DNA of 64,000 bases from Bradyrhizobium sp. CCBAU 53338 (GTDB lineage: Bacteria > Pseudomonadota > Alphaproteobacteria > Rhizobiales > Xanthobacteraceae). Location of the stretch: the NCBI RefSeq assembly GCF_015291665.1, contig NZ_CP030048.1, positions 1,426,001 through 1,490,000 on the forward strand, in the 5' to 3' direction. Every line of letters begins with the position of its first letter. Position 1 is the stretch's first letter. The position numbers were made by a program, and so were the translations under genes. Under the pieces are notes generated by a model, which had not been told where the DNA came from, searched no databases, and worked only from the letters and a program-made list of their open reading frames with translations. Below are positions 27,401-35,957 of the stretch, piece by piece.

Positions 27401-27785
27401 TGAACCATTTGTGCTGGTCGGAAGTGTGGTTGACGACGAGCTCGGTGATGACGCGCAGGCCGCGCTTCTGCGCTTCCTGGATGAAGCGCTTGAAGTCCTT
27501 CATCGTCCCGAAATCGGGATTGACCGCGCCGTAGTCGCCGATGTCGTAGCCGTCGTCGCGGCCGGGCGAGGGGTAGAACGGCAGCAGCCACAGTGCCGTG
27601 ACGCCGAGATCCTGCAGATAGGGCAGCTTCTCGGTCAGCCCGGCGAAATCGCCGATGCCGTCATTGTTGCTGTCGGCAAACGCCTTGACGTGGAGCTGGT
27701 AGATGATGGCGTCCTTGTACCAGAGCTCATCCACGATCTCGGCAGCCTCGGCTTTCTTGGTGTCGACGGAAGACAGAACATTCAT
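24492..27785 (-). CDS. treS: Trehalose synthase fused to maltokinase
   Basis: At 1097 residues this is a TreS-Mak (Pep2) fusion. The N-terminal GH13 part (about 1-560) interconverts trehalose and maltose; nucleophile Asp218 lies in [13 protein letters not shown], acid/base Glu260 in [12 protein letters not shown], and [11 protein letters not shown] follows. The C-terminal part (about 590-1080) is an aminoglycoside-phosphotransferase-like maltokinase that makes maltose 1-phosphate from ATP and maltose, with [13 protein letters not shown] as catalytic loop and [12 protein letters not shown] as the metal-binding DFD motif. It follows the glgE-like gene by 10 bp. This fusion normally feeds maltose 1-phosphate to GlgE. 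Confidence 0.96.
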   Translation of the reverse strand: MNVLSSVDTKKAEAAEIVDELWYKDAIIYQLHVKAFADSNNDGIGDFAGLTEKLPYLQDLGVTALWLLPFYPSPGRDDGYDIGDYGAVNPDFGTMKDFKRFIQEAQKRGLRVITELVVNHTSDQHKWFKRARRSPAGSSARNWYVWSDTDQKYQGTRIIFTDTEKSNWTWDPEAGAFYWHRFFSHQPDLNFDNPRVVSAIIQVMKRWLDAGVDGFRLDAIPYLCEREGTSNENLPETHAIIKRLRLELDAYSKGKLLLAEANQWPEDVQEYFGRGDECHMAYHFPLMPRIYMAIAQEDRFPITDILRQTPDIPASCQWALFLRNHDELTLEMVTDVERDYLWTTYANDPRARINVGIRRRLAPLMDNDRRKIELMNSLLLSFPGTPIIYYGDEIGMGDNIYLGDRNGVRTPMQWSPDRNGGFSRADPARLYAPPIMDPVYGYDSVNVEAQSRSLSSLLSATKRLISVRKSTLAFGRGTMTFIRPANRAVLAYVRQYRDEVILCVANLSRAAQATELDLSPWKDRIPQEMLGRTRFPAIGELPYMITLGPYGFYWFQLQERDKSEPVVPRAVPEFETLVVPVNSNWVSLARERSVFERDVLPGFLSRTRWYPEHNPKHIKAMLTSAVPFSDIGDNRPWIAFFETTQDEVTTRYVLPMQIEWVRFDRERFNPRALAAVRQGAREGTLLDVATDQIFIGLFLRGLSQNLVVDENNLRLEFKATSRFAEYTIKEPARIRTVEQSNSTALVDNQYVAKIHRQLESGINPEIEIGCYLTEIARFPNTPALLGSAELVEGDSRSTIGVLHAYVENQGDGWAVTTGYLDRYIDEQRLGPVGETPRETQEQAPYLHFITQIGRRLAELHMALAAAKSTDLAPEPIGKADVKRWTTDLKGRAERVFERLADIRDGLREADRPLIDRLVAVRATLPDHIDALLPSDIDGLNIRHHGDFRLGQTLIVKDDIFIIDFDGNPHLTLADKRRKLPAARDVAGLVRSIDLSVNAALNRALSGGSDEQGRITAALDEWREHATATFLAAYREAMTDPRLSPKEGHSAESILRFFLLDQAFDEVEYELSHRPEGLHVPLTGLLRILSSAESGAHA

Positions 27786-27795
27786 GGCGTGATCC

Positions 27796-29742
27796 TTACG
27801 CCAGGCAGCGGAAGAGCAGGGCCGGATCGCGGTCGGGATCGATACGCAACCTGATCCCGCCCCATTCGATGCGGGACTGTTCGCCTGTCATGAGATTTTC
27901 GATTGTCGTGACGGGGCGGCGTTCGCCGCCGACGTCGATGGTGAGGTCGCCGAGGGGCAACCAGAATTCGCGTACATGGCGCGAGAGGGCGATGGCCGCG
28001 ACGACCATGTTGGCCGGCTCGGCTGCTTCCTTGACGAAAGCAATCGTCTCGCCGTCTTCGATGCCGAGGAAGCGCAGGTTCGTGGTCTGCTGGAGCGCGG
28101 AATTGTCGTTGCGGATGCGGTTGAGCGCGGTGATCCAGGGCTTGATATTGCCGGGCTTGTCCCAGTCGCGCTGGCGGATCTCGTACTTCTCGGAATCCCG
28201 ATATTCTTCGTGGCCGGGAATCGCCTCGTGCTCGAGCAGTTCGAAGCCGCTATAGAGGCCGTAATTGCCCGACAGCATCGCGGCCAGCGCGACGCGCGAC
28301 TTGAACATCCAGGCTTCGCCGCTCTGGAGATGATAGGGCAGCAGGTCAGGCGTATTGACGAACAGGTTCGGCCGATAGAAGTCCCGCTCGGGATACCGCG
28401 AGAGCTCGCCGAGATATTGCTCCAGCTCCCACTTCCCGGTGCGCCATGGGAAATAGCTGAAAGACTGGGCGAAGCCGAGCTTGGCAAGGCCCTTCATCAG
28501 CTTCGGCCGCGCAAAGGTCTTGGAGAACAGGATCACCTCGGGCTGCCGCGCGCGGATGTCGCGGATCAGCCACTCCCAGAACGGCAGCGGCGCAGTGTCG
28601 TGATTGTCGATCGCGAAGATGGTGACGCCGTGGTCGATCCAGAACAGCATGGCGTCGCGGAACGCATTCCACAGCCCGATCCGGTCGACGGAGGCAAAAT
28701 CGGGGATGACGATGTCCGAATAGGGACCATCCGCCACCCGTACCGAACGGTCAGGCCGCCATTTGAACCATTCCGGGTGCTGCGTCAGCCAGGCATGATC
28801 CGGCGAGCATTGCACCGCGAAGTCGAGCGCGATCTCGAGGCCGTATTCGAGGCAGGTCGCGACCAGCGCGCGGAAATCCTCGATGGTGCCGAGCTCGGGA
28901 TGCAGCGCATCGTGCCCGCCCTCCGCCGAGCCGATCGCGTAGGGCGAGCCGGGCTCACCCTCGGTTGCGACGGGCGCATTGTTGCGGCCCTTGCGCCTTG
29001 TGCGGCCGATCGGATGGATCGGCGTGAAATAGAGCACGTCAAAACCCATCGCGGCGATATCGGGCACGCGCGCGATACAGTCGCGCAGCGTGCCGTGCTG
29101 GCCGGCAACCGCGCTCTGGCTGCGCGGCATCATCTGATACCAGGCGCCGAAGCGCGCTTTGTCGCGGTCGATGACGAGCGGGAAGTTCGGCGAGCGGGTC
29201 AGGTCGGGCCGCGCCTGGCTCTCGGCCATGGCCTCGCTCAGCTCATTCGCCAGCAGCGGCGTGACATCGCCGCTGCCGAGATAGTCTTCGCACTGTCTGA
29301 CGATGACATCAGCGGCGTCCTGTCCCGCGCCATGCGCCTTGGTCAAGAGGCCCGCGCCCTCGATGGCATCGAGCGTGATGTCGCCGCCGGACAGTTGCTT
29401 GCGTTCGACCCCGTGACGCCAGGTGGCGAATTCGTCGGTCCAGGCTTCGATCGCATAGACATATTGGCCCGGCTCGGTCGGCACGAACGCGCCGGACCAG
29501 CGATCATCGGCATGATGGGTCATCGGCTCGCGCCGCCATTCCCGATCCTGCTCACCACGCCAGACCAGCGCGGCGCTGATGCTGGCATCGCCGTCGCGGT
29601 AGATGTCGGCCCACACCTCGACCCGATCGCCCGCGATCCGCTTCACGGCAAAGCGGCCGCCATCGATCAAGGGATAGACGTCTTCGATCAGGAAAGCGCT
29701 GCCGGCAGCGGCACTCTCGACAGTTTGAATTGTCTTGTTCAC
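27796..29742 (-). CDS. glgE: GlgE-like GH13 protein with altered active site
   Basis: The overall sequence is clearly of the GlgE family (alpha-1,4-glucan:maltose-1-phosphate maltosyltransferase). It has an N-terminal domain with [20 protein letters not shown], then [34 protein letters not shown] and [15 protein letters not shown], and a length of 648 residues. However, the nucleophile segment reads [11 protein letters not shown] (Asp379) where GlgE has FRVDNPHTKP, the acid/base segment reads [10 protein letters not shown] (Lys408) where GlgE has FLSEAFTRP, and the NPPKKYQDIY donor loop is replaced by [13 protein letters not shown] (Asp466) is kept. GTG 29742 was chosen because the upstream ATG at 29841 lies inside the promoter palindrome. 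It may not make glucan from maltose 1-phosphate. Confidence 0.85.
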   Translation of the reverse strand: MNKTIQTVESAAAGSAFLIEDVYPLIDGGRFAVKRIAGDRVEVWADIYRDGDASISAALVWRGEQDREWRREPMTHHADDRWSGAFVPTEPGQYVYAIEAWTDEFATWRHGVERKQLSGGDITLDAIEGAGLLTKAHGAGQDAADVIVRQCEDYLGSGDVTPLLANELSEAMAESQARPDLTRSPNFPLVIDRDKARFGAWYQMMPRSQSAVAGQHGTLRDCIARVPDIAAMGFDVLYFTPIHPIGRTRRKGRNNAPVATEGEPGSPYAIGSAEGGHDALHPELGTIEDFRALVATCLEYGLEIALDFAVQCSPDHAWLTQHPEWFKWRPDRSVRVADGPYSDIVIPDFASVDRIGLWNAFRDAMLFWIDHGVTIFAIDNHDTAPLPFWEWLIRDIRARQPEVILFSKTFARPKLMKGLAKLGFAQSFSYFPWRTGKWELEQYLGELSRYPERDFYRPNLFVNTPDLLPYHLQSGEAWMFKSRVALAAMLSGNYGLYSGFELLEHEAIPGHEEYRDSEKYEIRQRDWDKPGNIKPWITALNRIRNDNSALQQTTNLRFLGIEDGETIAFVKEAAEPANMVVAAIALSRHVREFWLPLGDLTIDVGGERRPVTTIENLMTGEQSRIEWGGIRLRIDPDRDPALLFRCLA

Positions 29743-29813
29743 GGTGATGCCATTGACAAGAAAGCAGGAGCCCGTTTCCCTTGTCGGGAACCTACGCTTG
29801 ATACCAGTATAGA

Positions 29814-29838
29814 AAGCCGCTTGTGTGTCATTGGTTCC
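29814..29838 (-). promoter_or_regulatory. Candidate EcfG-type promoter of the glgE-treS-glgB-glgX-treZ-treY operon
   Basis: Minus-strand GGAAC (29838-29834) is followed after 18 bases by TT (29815-29814). The -10 tetramer is GCTT, weaker than the best matches. Transcription would begin near 29807, upstream of GTG 29742 and downstream of the alternative ATG at 29841. Confidence 0.4.
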
Positions 29839-29847
29839 CATGGGAAC
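29834..29847. promoter_or_regulatory. 14-bp perfect palindrome between glgE and malQ
   Basis: GTTCCCATGGGAAC is self-complementary and sits in the divergent spacer. Each half contains a GGAAC reading outward, so it may be two back-to-back -35 elements or an operator for a dimeric regulator. Confidence 0.5.
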
Positions 29848-29868
29848 GGCAGGCGCGGTTTGCGAGTT
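29843..29868 (+). promoter_or_regulatory. Candidate EcfG-type promoter of malQ and the GH15 gene
   Basis: GGAAC at 29843-29847 and TT at 29867-29868 are 19 bases apart; the -10 tetramer is AGTT. Transcription would begin near 29875, some 70 bp before the malQ ATG. Confidence 0.45.
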
Positions 29869-29946
29869 ACCCCTGGCTAACCTCTTCCGCGACCTCGTTA
29901 AAATCGATACCCCCGGCCGATCAAAGGCCTGCAAGCTGCGTGCCGA

Positions 29947-31923
29947 ATGGATCTTTTAGCTCAAGCCCGGATCAAGGGCGTCCAATCCGAATTCGTCGAT
30001 GCCCTCGGCAAGCTGCGGGTCACCGCGCCCGAGGCGCTGAAATCGATCCTCGATGCCCTGCCGGAGAAACGAGTTTACCGTTTCGTCAGCGGGCCGGTCG
30101 TGGTTCGCGCGCTGGGCAATCCGCGCACCGAACTTGCGTCCGTTGGCGCGGCGCCGCTGCAGTGGACAATCACCGGCAATGGCCAAATCAGTGAACCCAG
30201 TGTGATCGGACAGGGCGAGACGCGCGAGCCCGTGATCGCCTGGCCCGCCGGCCTGCCGCTCGGCTATCACCGGCTGACGCTGACCGATGCGGCGGGCACG
30301 ACGGAAGAGGTGCCGATGATCGTGGCGCCCGAGCGCGCCTTCGGCGGTGATTTCGACCGCGGCTGGCTGCTGGCGGTGCAGCTCTACAGCGTCCGCTCCG
30401 ACCGCAATTGGGGCATCGGCGATTTCACTGATCTCGCCGGCTTGGTCCGATTGGCCGAGCAGCTCGGCGCCGATGGCGTCGGGCTCAATCCGCTGCATGT
30501 GCTGTTCGACGATCATCCGGCCGATTGCAGTCCCTATTCGCCGAACAGTCGGCTGTTTCTCAATCCGCTCTACATCGACGTCGAGGCCATCCCGGAATTC
30601 TCCGTCGACCTCGTCCCGGACGCAGCCGCGACCGCCGCGCGGCTGCGCGAGGGTGATCGTGTCCCTTATGCCGACATGGCGGCGCTAAAGTGGCTGGGGC
30701 TGCGCGCTACCTTTGACAGTTTCGTGAAAACCGCGACCGGTGTCCGCCGCAACCAGTTCGATGCCTTCCGCGCCGACCGGGGCGCCTTGTTGTCGCGCTT
30801 TGCCTGCTTCGAGGTGATGCGGCATCGTTTCAACGTGCCGTGGTGGGAATGGCCGGTGGAATGGCGGCAGCCGGACGATGCCAAATGCGCCGGCTTGCGC
30901 AACGGACCAGACAAGCACGAAGTCGAGTTCGTCGAATTCGTGCAGTGGACGGCGGACAGCCAGTTGCACGCGGCGAAGGCGCTGTCGGCCGAGCTCGGCA
31001 TGCGCGTCGGGCTCTATCTCGACGTCGCCGTCGGCGTACAGTCCAACGGCTTCGACGCCTGGAACGAGCAGGCGGCGATCTCGCGCCACCTTGCGGTCGG
31101 CGCGCCGCCTGACGTGCTCAACACGGTCGGGCAGGATTGGGGCCTCGCGGGCTTCAACGCGGGCGGCCTCGAGGCGCAATCCTTCGTGCCGTTCGCCGAC
31201 ATGGTGGCCGCCTCGATGCGGCATGCCGGCGCCATCAGGCTCGATCACGTGCTCGGCTTGAAGCGGCTGTACTTGGTGCCCCGCGGTTTCAAGCCTGATA
31301 ACGGCGCCTATGTGCAGATGCCGCTCGAGGCGCTGCTCGCCGCCGTCGTGCGCGAGAGCGTCACCCACAAATGCATCGTGATCGGCGAAGACCTCGGCAC
31401 CGTGCCGGAAGGGTTTCGCGAGACCATGCAGGATTTCGGCATCTGGTCCTACCTCGTCATGATGTTCGAGCGCGACGATGCCGGTCATTTCCGCAATGTC
31501 GACCACTACCGGCCGAACGCGCTGGTCACGCTGAACACGCATGATCTCTGCACCTATGCCGGCTGGCGCTCCTTCAGCGATCTCAAGATGAAGCGCTCGC
31601 TCGGGCTCGATCCCGGCGAGGACGACCAGGGGCGCTGGAATGCGCTCGGCGGGCTCGACGATGTCCTGCGCCAGAACGGCATCAACGCCAACGACCTCTA
31701 TTCGGTGCTCAATTTCCTGTCGCGCACGCCGTCGCGGCTGCTTGCGGTGTCGATGGAGGATCTGCTCGGCGTGATCGACCAGCCCAACATTCCCGGCACG
31801 ATCGACGAACATCCGAACTGGCGCCAGCGTCTGCCCATTGCGCTGGACAAGATCGCCTCGAAGGTTGACCTCACGGCCTTGAGAGCCGCGACGCGGGAAC
31901 GTTCGCTGCACGGCGGGAGTTGA
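29947..31923 (+). CDS. malQ: 4-alpha-glucanotransferase (amylomaltase)
   Basis: This GH77 enzyme of 658 residues transfers maltosyl and longer units between alpha-glucans and recycles short maltodextrins. Seen in order: an N-terminal beta domain, VQLYSVRSDRNWGIGDFTDL, the GVGLNPLHVLF and SPYSPNSRLFLNPLYIDVE regions, nucleophile AIRLDHVLGLKRLYLVPRG, acid/base IVIGEDLGTVPEGF and NTHDLCTYAGW. ATG 29947 opens the frame; it is divergent from the glgE-like gene. The GH15 gene follows within 45 bp, so both probably form one transcript that trims the glucans made by the opposite operon. Confidence 0.95.
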   Translation: MDLLAQARIKGVQSEFVDALGKLRVTAPEALKSILDALPEKRVYRFVSGPVVVRALGNPRTELASVGAAPLQWTITGNGQISEPSVIGQGETREPVIAWPAGLPLGYHRLTLTDAAGTTEEVPMIVAPERAFGGDFDRGWLLAVQLYSVRSDRNWGIGDFTDLAGLVRLAEQLGADGVGLNPLHVLFDDHPADCSPYSPNSRLFLNPLYIDVEAIPEFSVDLVPDAAATAARLREGDRVPYADMAALKWLGLRATFDSFVKTATGVRRNQFDAFRADRGALLSRFACFEVMRHRFNVPWWEWPVEWRQPDDAKCAGLRNGPDKHEVEFVEFVQWTADSQLHAAKALSAELGMRVGLYLDVAVGVQSNGFDAWNEQAAISRHLAVGAPPDVLNTVGQDWGLAGFNAGGLEAQSFVPFADMVAASMRHAGAIRLDHVLGLKRLYLVPRGFKPDNGAYVQMPLEALLAAVVRESVTHKCIVIGEDLGTVPEGFRETMQDFGIWSYLVMMFERDDAGHFRNVDHYRPNALVTLNTHDLCTYAGWRSFSDLKMKRSLGLDPGEDDQGRWNALGGLDDVLRQNGINANDLYSVLNFLSRTPSRLLAVSMEDLLGVIDQPNIPGTIDEHPNWRQRLPIALDKIASKVDLTALRAATRERSLHGGS

Positions 31924-31967
31924 TCCGGCGGGGTTTCCAAGGCCCGCTTTGCAAGGCTCGCAACACA

Positions 31968-33770
31968 TTGTCACAGAAGATCGAGGACTATGCGCTGATC
32001 GGCGACTGCGAGACCGCAGCGCTGGTCGGGCGTAACGGCTCGATCGACTGGCTGTGCTGGCCGGCCTTTGATTCCGATGCCTGCTTTGCTGCCATCCTCG
32101 GCACGCGCGAGAATGGCCGTTGGCTGGTTGCGCCGGCCGACGAGGTCACGACGACTTCGCGCCGCTATCTCGGCGATACCCTGATCCTCGAAACGCGCTT
32201 TGAGACCAAAGGCGGCACCGTCGCCCTGGTCGATTTCATGCCGCCGCGCGGCAAGGCCTCCGACATCGTGCGGCTGGTGCGCGGCCTCAAGGGCAGGGTG
32301 AAGATGCGGATGGAGCTCGTGATCCGCTTCGGCTTCGGCGTCGACATTCCCTGGGTGCGGCGGATCGACCATTCGCTGATGGCCATTGCCGGCCAGGACA
32401 TGACGGTGCTGCGCACGCCAGTCGAGACGCGCGGCGAGGATCTGACCACGGTGTCCGATTTCGAGGTCAGGGACGGCGAGACCGTGCCGTTCGTGCTGAC
32501 CTACGGCCCTTCGCATCTCGCTCCGCCCCAGGCGATCGACCCTGAGCTCGCGCTTCAGGAGACCGAGAAGTTCTGGAAGGAATGGAGCGGCCGCTGCGAT
32601 CGCAAGGGCGACTACCATCATCTCGTCATGCGTTCGCTCATCACGCTGAAAGCGCTCACCTTCGGCCCAACCGGCGGCATCGTCGCCGCGCCGACCACCT
32701 CGCTGCCCGAAAAGCTCGGCGGTGCCAGGAACTGGGACTACCGCTTCTGCTGGCTGCGTGATGCCACCTTCACGCTGCTGGCGCTGATGAACTCGGGCTA
32801 TTCCGAGGAAGCCCTGGCCTGGCACAATTGGCTGCTGCGCGCCGCGGCCGGCTCGCCCGCCAACATGCAGATCATGTACGGCATCTGGGGCCAGCGGCGG
32901 CTGCTGGAATGGGAAGCGGGCTGGCTCGACGGCTATGAGCGCGCCAAGCCCGTGCGCGTCGGCAATGCCGCGCATGCGCAGCTTCAGCTCGACGTCTACG
33001 GCGAGTTGATCGACGCCTTCCACCAGTCGCGCATGGCCAAGCTCAAGCTCGATGACGAGGCGACCTGGGCGCTGGAATGCGCCGTGCTCCAGCATCTCGC
33101 CGAGGTCTGGGACCAGGCCGATCACGGCATCTGGGAGCGCCGCGGCCAGCCCAGGCATTACGTTTTCTCAAAAGTGATGACCTGGGTTGCGTTCGACCGC
33201 GCCATCAAGAGCGCCGAGACGTTCGGCTTCAAGGCGCCGCTCTTGCACTGGCGCGCCCTGCGCGAAGCGATTCATCGCGACGTGTGCAACAAGGGGTTTG
33301 ACGCGGAGGAGGGGGCCTTCGTCGAGTCCTACGGCTCGAAACTGCTCGATGCCAGTGTGCTGCTGCTCCCGGGAGTCGGTTTCCTGCCGGCATCGGACCC
33401 GCGTATCCGCGGCACCATTGCCGCCGTCGAGAAGCACATGATGCGGGATGGCTTCGTGCTTCGCCACGATCCGCGCGAAACCTCGGAGGAGACCCAGCCG
33501 ATCGAGGGTGCGTTCCTGGCCTGTACATTGTGGCTGGCCGATGCCCATGTGCTCGCCGGCGATGTCGACAAGGCGCAGGCGCTGTTCGATCGTATCGCGG
33601 CGCTCGCAAACGATATCGGGCTGCTGGCCGAAGAGTACGACTCCGTCGCACGCCGCCAGACCGGCAATTTCCCGCAAGCGCTGACTCACATCGCGCTGAT
33701 CAACACCGCGCATAATCTCTCGGCGGCAAGGCACGCCAGCGACAAGCCGGCGATGCAGCGGTCGAAATAG
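31968..33770 (+). CDS. GH15-family glucoamylase/trehalase-like hydrolase
   Basis: The protein is 600 residues if it starts at TTG 31968 (MSQKIEDYALIGDCETAALV, the usual start of this family) with AAGG upstream; an upstream TTG overlapping the malQ stop would add unrelated residues. The N-terminal domain has GRNGSIDWLCWPAFDSDACF. The catalytic (alpha/alpha)6 barrel has GARNWDYRFCWLRDAT (about 255-270), the first catalytic-region signature of GH15. The C-terminal part has PGVGFLPASDPRIRGTIAAV, then EGAFLACTLWLADA and QTGNFPQALTHIALINTA. Members of GH15 include glucoamylases and some trehalases; the motifs I can see do not separate the two. No signal peptide is visible, so it acts in the cytosol. 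Confidence 0.9.
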   Translation: MSQKIEDYALIGDCETAALVGRNGSIDWLCWPAFDSDACFAAILGTRENGRWLVAPADEVTTTSRRYLGDTLILETRFETKGGTVALVDFMPPRGKASDIVRLVRGLKGRVKMRMELVIRFGFGVDIPWVRRIDHSLMAIAGQDMTVLRTPVETRGEDLTTVSDFEVRDGETVPFVLTYGPSHLAPPQAIDPELALQETEKFWKEWSGRCDRKGDYHHLVMRSLITLKALTFGPTGGIVAAPTTSLPEKLGGARNWDYRFCWLRDATFTLLALMNSGYSEEALAWHNWLLRAAAGSPANMQIMYGIWGQRRLLEWEAGWLDGYERAKPVRVGNAAHAQLQLDVYGELIDAFHQSRMAKLKLDDEATWALECAVLQHLAEVWDQADHGIWERRGQPRHYVFSKVMTWVAFDRAIKSAETFGFKAPLLHWRALREAIHRDVCNKGFDAEEGAFVESYGSKLLDASVLLLPGVGFLPASDPRIRGTIAAVEKHMMRDGFVLRHDPRETSEETQPIEGAFLACTLWLADAHVLAGDVDKAQALFDRIAALANDIGLLAEEYDSVARRQTGNFPQALTHIALINTAHNLSAARHASDKPAMQRSK

Positions 33771-33787
33771 ATCGGCGGGGCATGTCC

Positions 33788-33817
33788 TTCACCTCTCCCC
33801 GACGGGGGAGAGGTGAA
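33788..33817. terminator. Hairpin after the GH15 gene
   Basis: TTCACCTCTCCCC (33788-33800) pairs perfectly with GGGGAGAGGTGAA (33805-33817) over a 4-base loop. It lies between the convergent GH15 and HAD genes and has no marked T-run, so it may be a dispersed palindrome used as a bidirectional terminator. Confidence 0.6.
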
Positions 33818-33850
33818 CCATCAGCGGCGACTGACCCGAACGATCAAGCT

Positions 33851-34663
33851 CTAACCCACCCCGTTCCGCTTCAAAATCATCTCCATCGCCTCGGCAAAAC
33901 CATCCTGCTCGTTGGTCGCGGTGACGTTGGTGGCCTGGTCCTTGACGCTGTCGGTGGCGTTGCCCATGGCGATCGAGGTGCCGCTGACACGGAACATGGC
34001 AAGGTCGTTCTGCATGTCACCGATGGTGGCGACCGCATCCAGGGAAATGCCGAGGCGCCTGGCCATCGCCTCAACGAACGTGCCCTTGTTGACGCCGGGC
34101 GGGGTGATGTCGAGATAGTAGGTCTGCGAGCGGACCGCGGTCGCAGCGCTGCCGAGCGCCTGCTGCATCGCTTTCTCGCAGGCCTCGAGGCCTGCCGCAT
34201 CGGCGCTGGCACCGACGATCTTGCAGGCGCCGGCGAGATACGGCGAAAAATCCGTCACGATGGTCGGGTCGGAGCGGATCGTGTGCTGCTCATGCGCGAC
34301 GTATTTGCCGCTGGGGTTGTCGATCAGCCATTTGTCGTAGGTGAACAGCCAGATGTCGGCGCCGAACTCCCGCAGGATCTGCAAGCTGCGCTCGGCCGCG
34401 TCTTTCGGGATCAGGTGCTGTTCGACCGGATTCATCTCGGGATCGACGATCGACGAGCCGTTGAACGGGCCGACCGGCAGCCACAGCGCCAGCGGCTCGA
34501 TCAAGAAGCGCATGCCGATCGCCGGGCGGCTGGAGGTGATGGTGAAGCCGATGCCGGCCCGGTGCAGCCGCAGCACAGCGGACCGCGCGCCGTCCGTCAG
34601 CGTCTTGTCCTTTGTGAGCAGCGTGCCGTCGACGTCGGAAACGACCAGAGAGATCTTCGTCAT
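33851..34663 (-). CDS. Cof-type HAD-IIB phosphatase
   Basis: A 270-residue HAD hydrolase with catalytic Asp10 and Asp12 in VVSDVDGTLLTKDKTLTD, Thr/Ser motif II in FTITSSRPAIG, and motif III/IV GDMQNDLAMFRVSGTSIAMG followed by NATDSVKDQATNVTATNEQD-GFAEAM. The C2B cap lies between motifs II and III. Such enzymes remove phosphate from sugar phosphates and similar small molecules; the substrate cannot be read from sequence. It is the last gene of the pentose phosphate operon, 15 bp after gntK, so a hexose or gluconate-derived phosphate is a reasonable guess. Confidence 0.9.
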   Translation of the reverse strand: MTKISLVVSDVDGTLLTKDKTLTDGARSAVLRLHRAGIGFTITSSRPAIGMRFLIEPLALWLPVGPFNGSSIVDPEMNPVEQHLIPKDAAERSLQILREFGADIWLFTYDKWLIDNPSGKYVAHEQHTIRSDPTIVTDFSPYLAGACKIVGASADAAGLEACEKAMQQALGSAATAVRSQTYYLDITPPGVNKGTFVEAMARRLGISLDAVATIGDMQNDLAMFRVSGTSIAMGNATDSVKDQATNVTATNEQDGFAEAMEMILKRNGVG

Positions 34664-34678
34664 GGCAGGACCTTGGAG

Positions 34679-35218
34679 TTATCCGGCTTTGCTTTTGCCG
34701 CCGTCGATTTTCAGCTGCCGTACGATACCGTCGACGATCGCCTCGACCGATTCGTCGATCGAGGCCGTGATGACATGCTCGCTCGCCTCCGGCGGCTCCA
34801 GCGTGCTGAACTGGCTGGTGAGAAGCCCGGGCGGCATGAAATGGCCCTTGCGGTGCGCGAGCCGGTCGGCAATCAGCTCCTGCGTGCCCTTCAGGAACAC
34901 GAAGCGCACGTCGTCACGTCCGCGCAGCAGCACGTCGCGATAGGTATGCTTGAGCGCCGAACAGGCGATGATGACGTGCTCGCCCTCGTTGCAGACCCGC
35001 GAGATCTCGTCGGCGATGGCGTTGAGCCAGGGCCAGCGGTCCTCGTCGGTGAGGGGGTGGCCGGCCCGCATCTTCTCGACATTGCTTGCGGGGTGAAAGC
35101 TGTCGCCGTCCTCGAACCGCCAGCCGAGACGCTCGCCGAGCGCCTCTGCAACCGTGCTCTTGCCCGAGCCCGACACGCCCATCACGATCAACGCACAAGG
35201 TGCTTTAACGCCCGCCAC
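34679..35218 (-). CDS. gntK: Gluconokinase
   Basis: This 179-residue GntK-type kinase phosphorylates gluconate to 6-phosphogluconate. It has the P-loop VMGVSGSGKST near the N-terminus, GWRFEDGDSFHPASNVEKMR, then GHPLTDEDRWPWLNAI, VIIACSALKHTYRDVLLRG and HFMPPGLLTSQFSTLEPP, all hallmark blocks. GTG 35218 overlaps the pgl stop by 14 bp and gives the usual length; further upstream in-frame sequence lies inside pgl. The product feeds Gnd or the Entner-Doudoroff route. Confidence 0.95.
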   Translation of the reverse strand: MAGVKAPCALIVMGVSGSGKSTVAEALGERLGWRFEDGDSFHPASNVEKMRAGHPLTDEDRWPWLNAIADEISRVCNEGEHVIIACSALKHTYRDVLLRGRDDVRFVFLKGTQELIADRLAHRKGHFMPPGLLTSQFSTLEPPEASEHVITASIDESVEAIVDGIVRQLKIDGGKSKAG

Positions 35219-35957
35219 GAATTCCCTCCGGAAGCGCGCCCCTGTCGACCATCCAGACGGTCTCACCATTCGAGCGCGCGCGTAACGCCGGCAGATTCTC
35301 GCCATTGAGCAGGCGCGTCAAGATCGGCAGCTTGTCATGCCCTGCAATCTCGAACAGCATCTCGCGGCAGGCCGCCAGCGCGGGAAGCGTCAGCGAGACC
35401 CGCGGCACGAAGGGCGCGACATTGGCCTTGGGGACCCCGACCACCCAGCGCGCGGTCTCCTCGACCGCGGGATAGCCCGGGAAGAGCGAGGCGGTGTGGC
35501 CATCAGGGCCGGCGCCCATCAGGACCATGTCGAACAGCGGCCGCGCCGGGTCGAGGCGTTCAGACCCATAGAACGCCTTCAGCTCGCGCGCATAGGTTTC
35601 GGCGCTCTCGTCCGGAGTCTCGGCCGTGGTCGGGATCGGATGGATGTGATCGGCGGGTGCGTTGCGATCCAGAAACGTCGTGCGGGCAACCGTCATGTTG
35701 TTGAGGGGATCGGTCGCGGGGACAAACCGCTCGTCGCCGATGAACCAGTGCACGCGACCCCAGGGGATCTTGTCGCGATATGCGTCGCTGCCCAGCAGCT
35801 GATACAGCTTCCTTGGGCTCGAACCGCCGGTGAGGCAGATCGCGATGCGGCCAGGATTGGCTGCCATCCGCGCCACGACCCGTTCGGCAGCGGCTTGCGC
35901 CATGGCCTCGGCGTCGGCGACGACGATCAGCTTCGGCAGGTCGGCCGCCGCCATCAT
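35205..35957 (-). CDS. pgl: 6-phosphogluconolactonase
   Basis: A DevB-type lactonase of 250 residues that hydrolyses 6-phosphogluconolactone made by Zwf. Family blocks are IAICLTGGSSPRKLYQLLGS, then VHWFIGDERFVPATDPLNN, FDMVLMGAGPDGHTASLFPG and VPRVSLTLPALAACREMLFE. The tandem ATG at 35957/35954 overlaps the zwf stop, so translation is coupled. The order zwf-pgl-gntK fits the oxidative pentose phosphate branch. Confidence 0.96.
   Translation of the reverse strand: MMAAADLPKLIVVADAEAMAQAAAERVVARMAANPGRIAICLTGGSSPRKLYQLLGSDAYRDKIPWGRVHWFIGDERFVPATDPLNNMTVARTTFLDRNAPADHIHPIPTTAETPDESAETYARELKAFYGSERLDPARPLFDMVLMGAGPDGHTASLFPGYPAVEETARWVVGVPKANVAPFVPRVSLTLPALAACREMLFEIAGHDKLPILTRLLNGENLPALRARSNGETVWMVDRGALPEGIRGGR

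Noticed and set aside
29743..29841. N-terminal extension of the glgE-like protein from ATG 29841
   Set aside because: The ATG is the centre of a perfect palindrome, the extra residues do not resemble GlgE N-termini, and the predicted transcript would start downstream of it.
25935..29880. Two plus-strand frames of more than 630 codons opposite treS and the glgE-like gene
   Set aside because: Both are antisense shadows of clear GH13 genes; they lack domains, and their composition follows the codon bias of the opposite strand.
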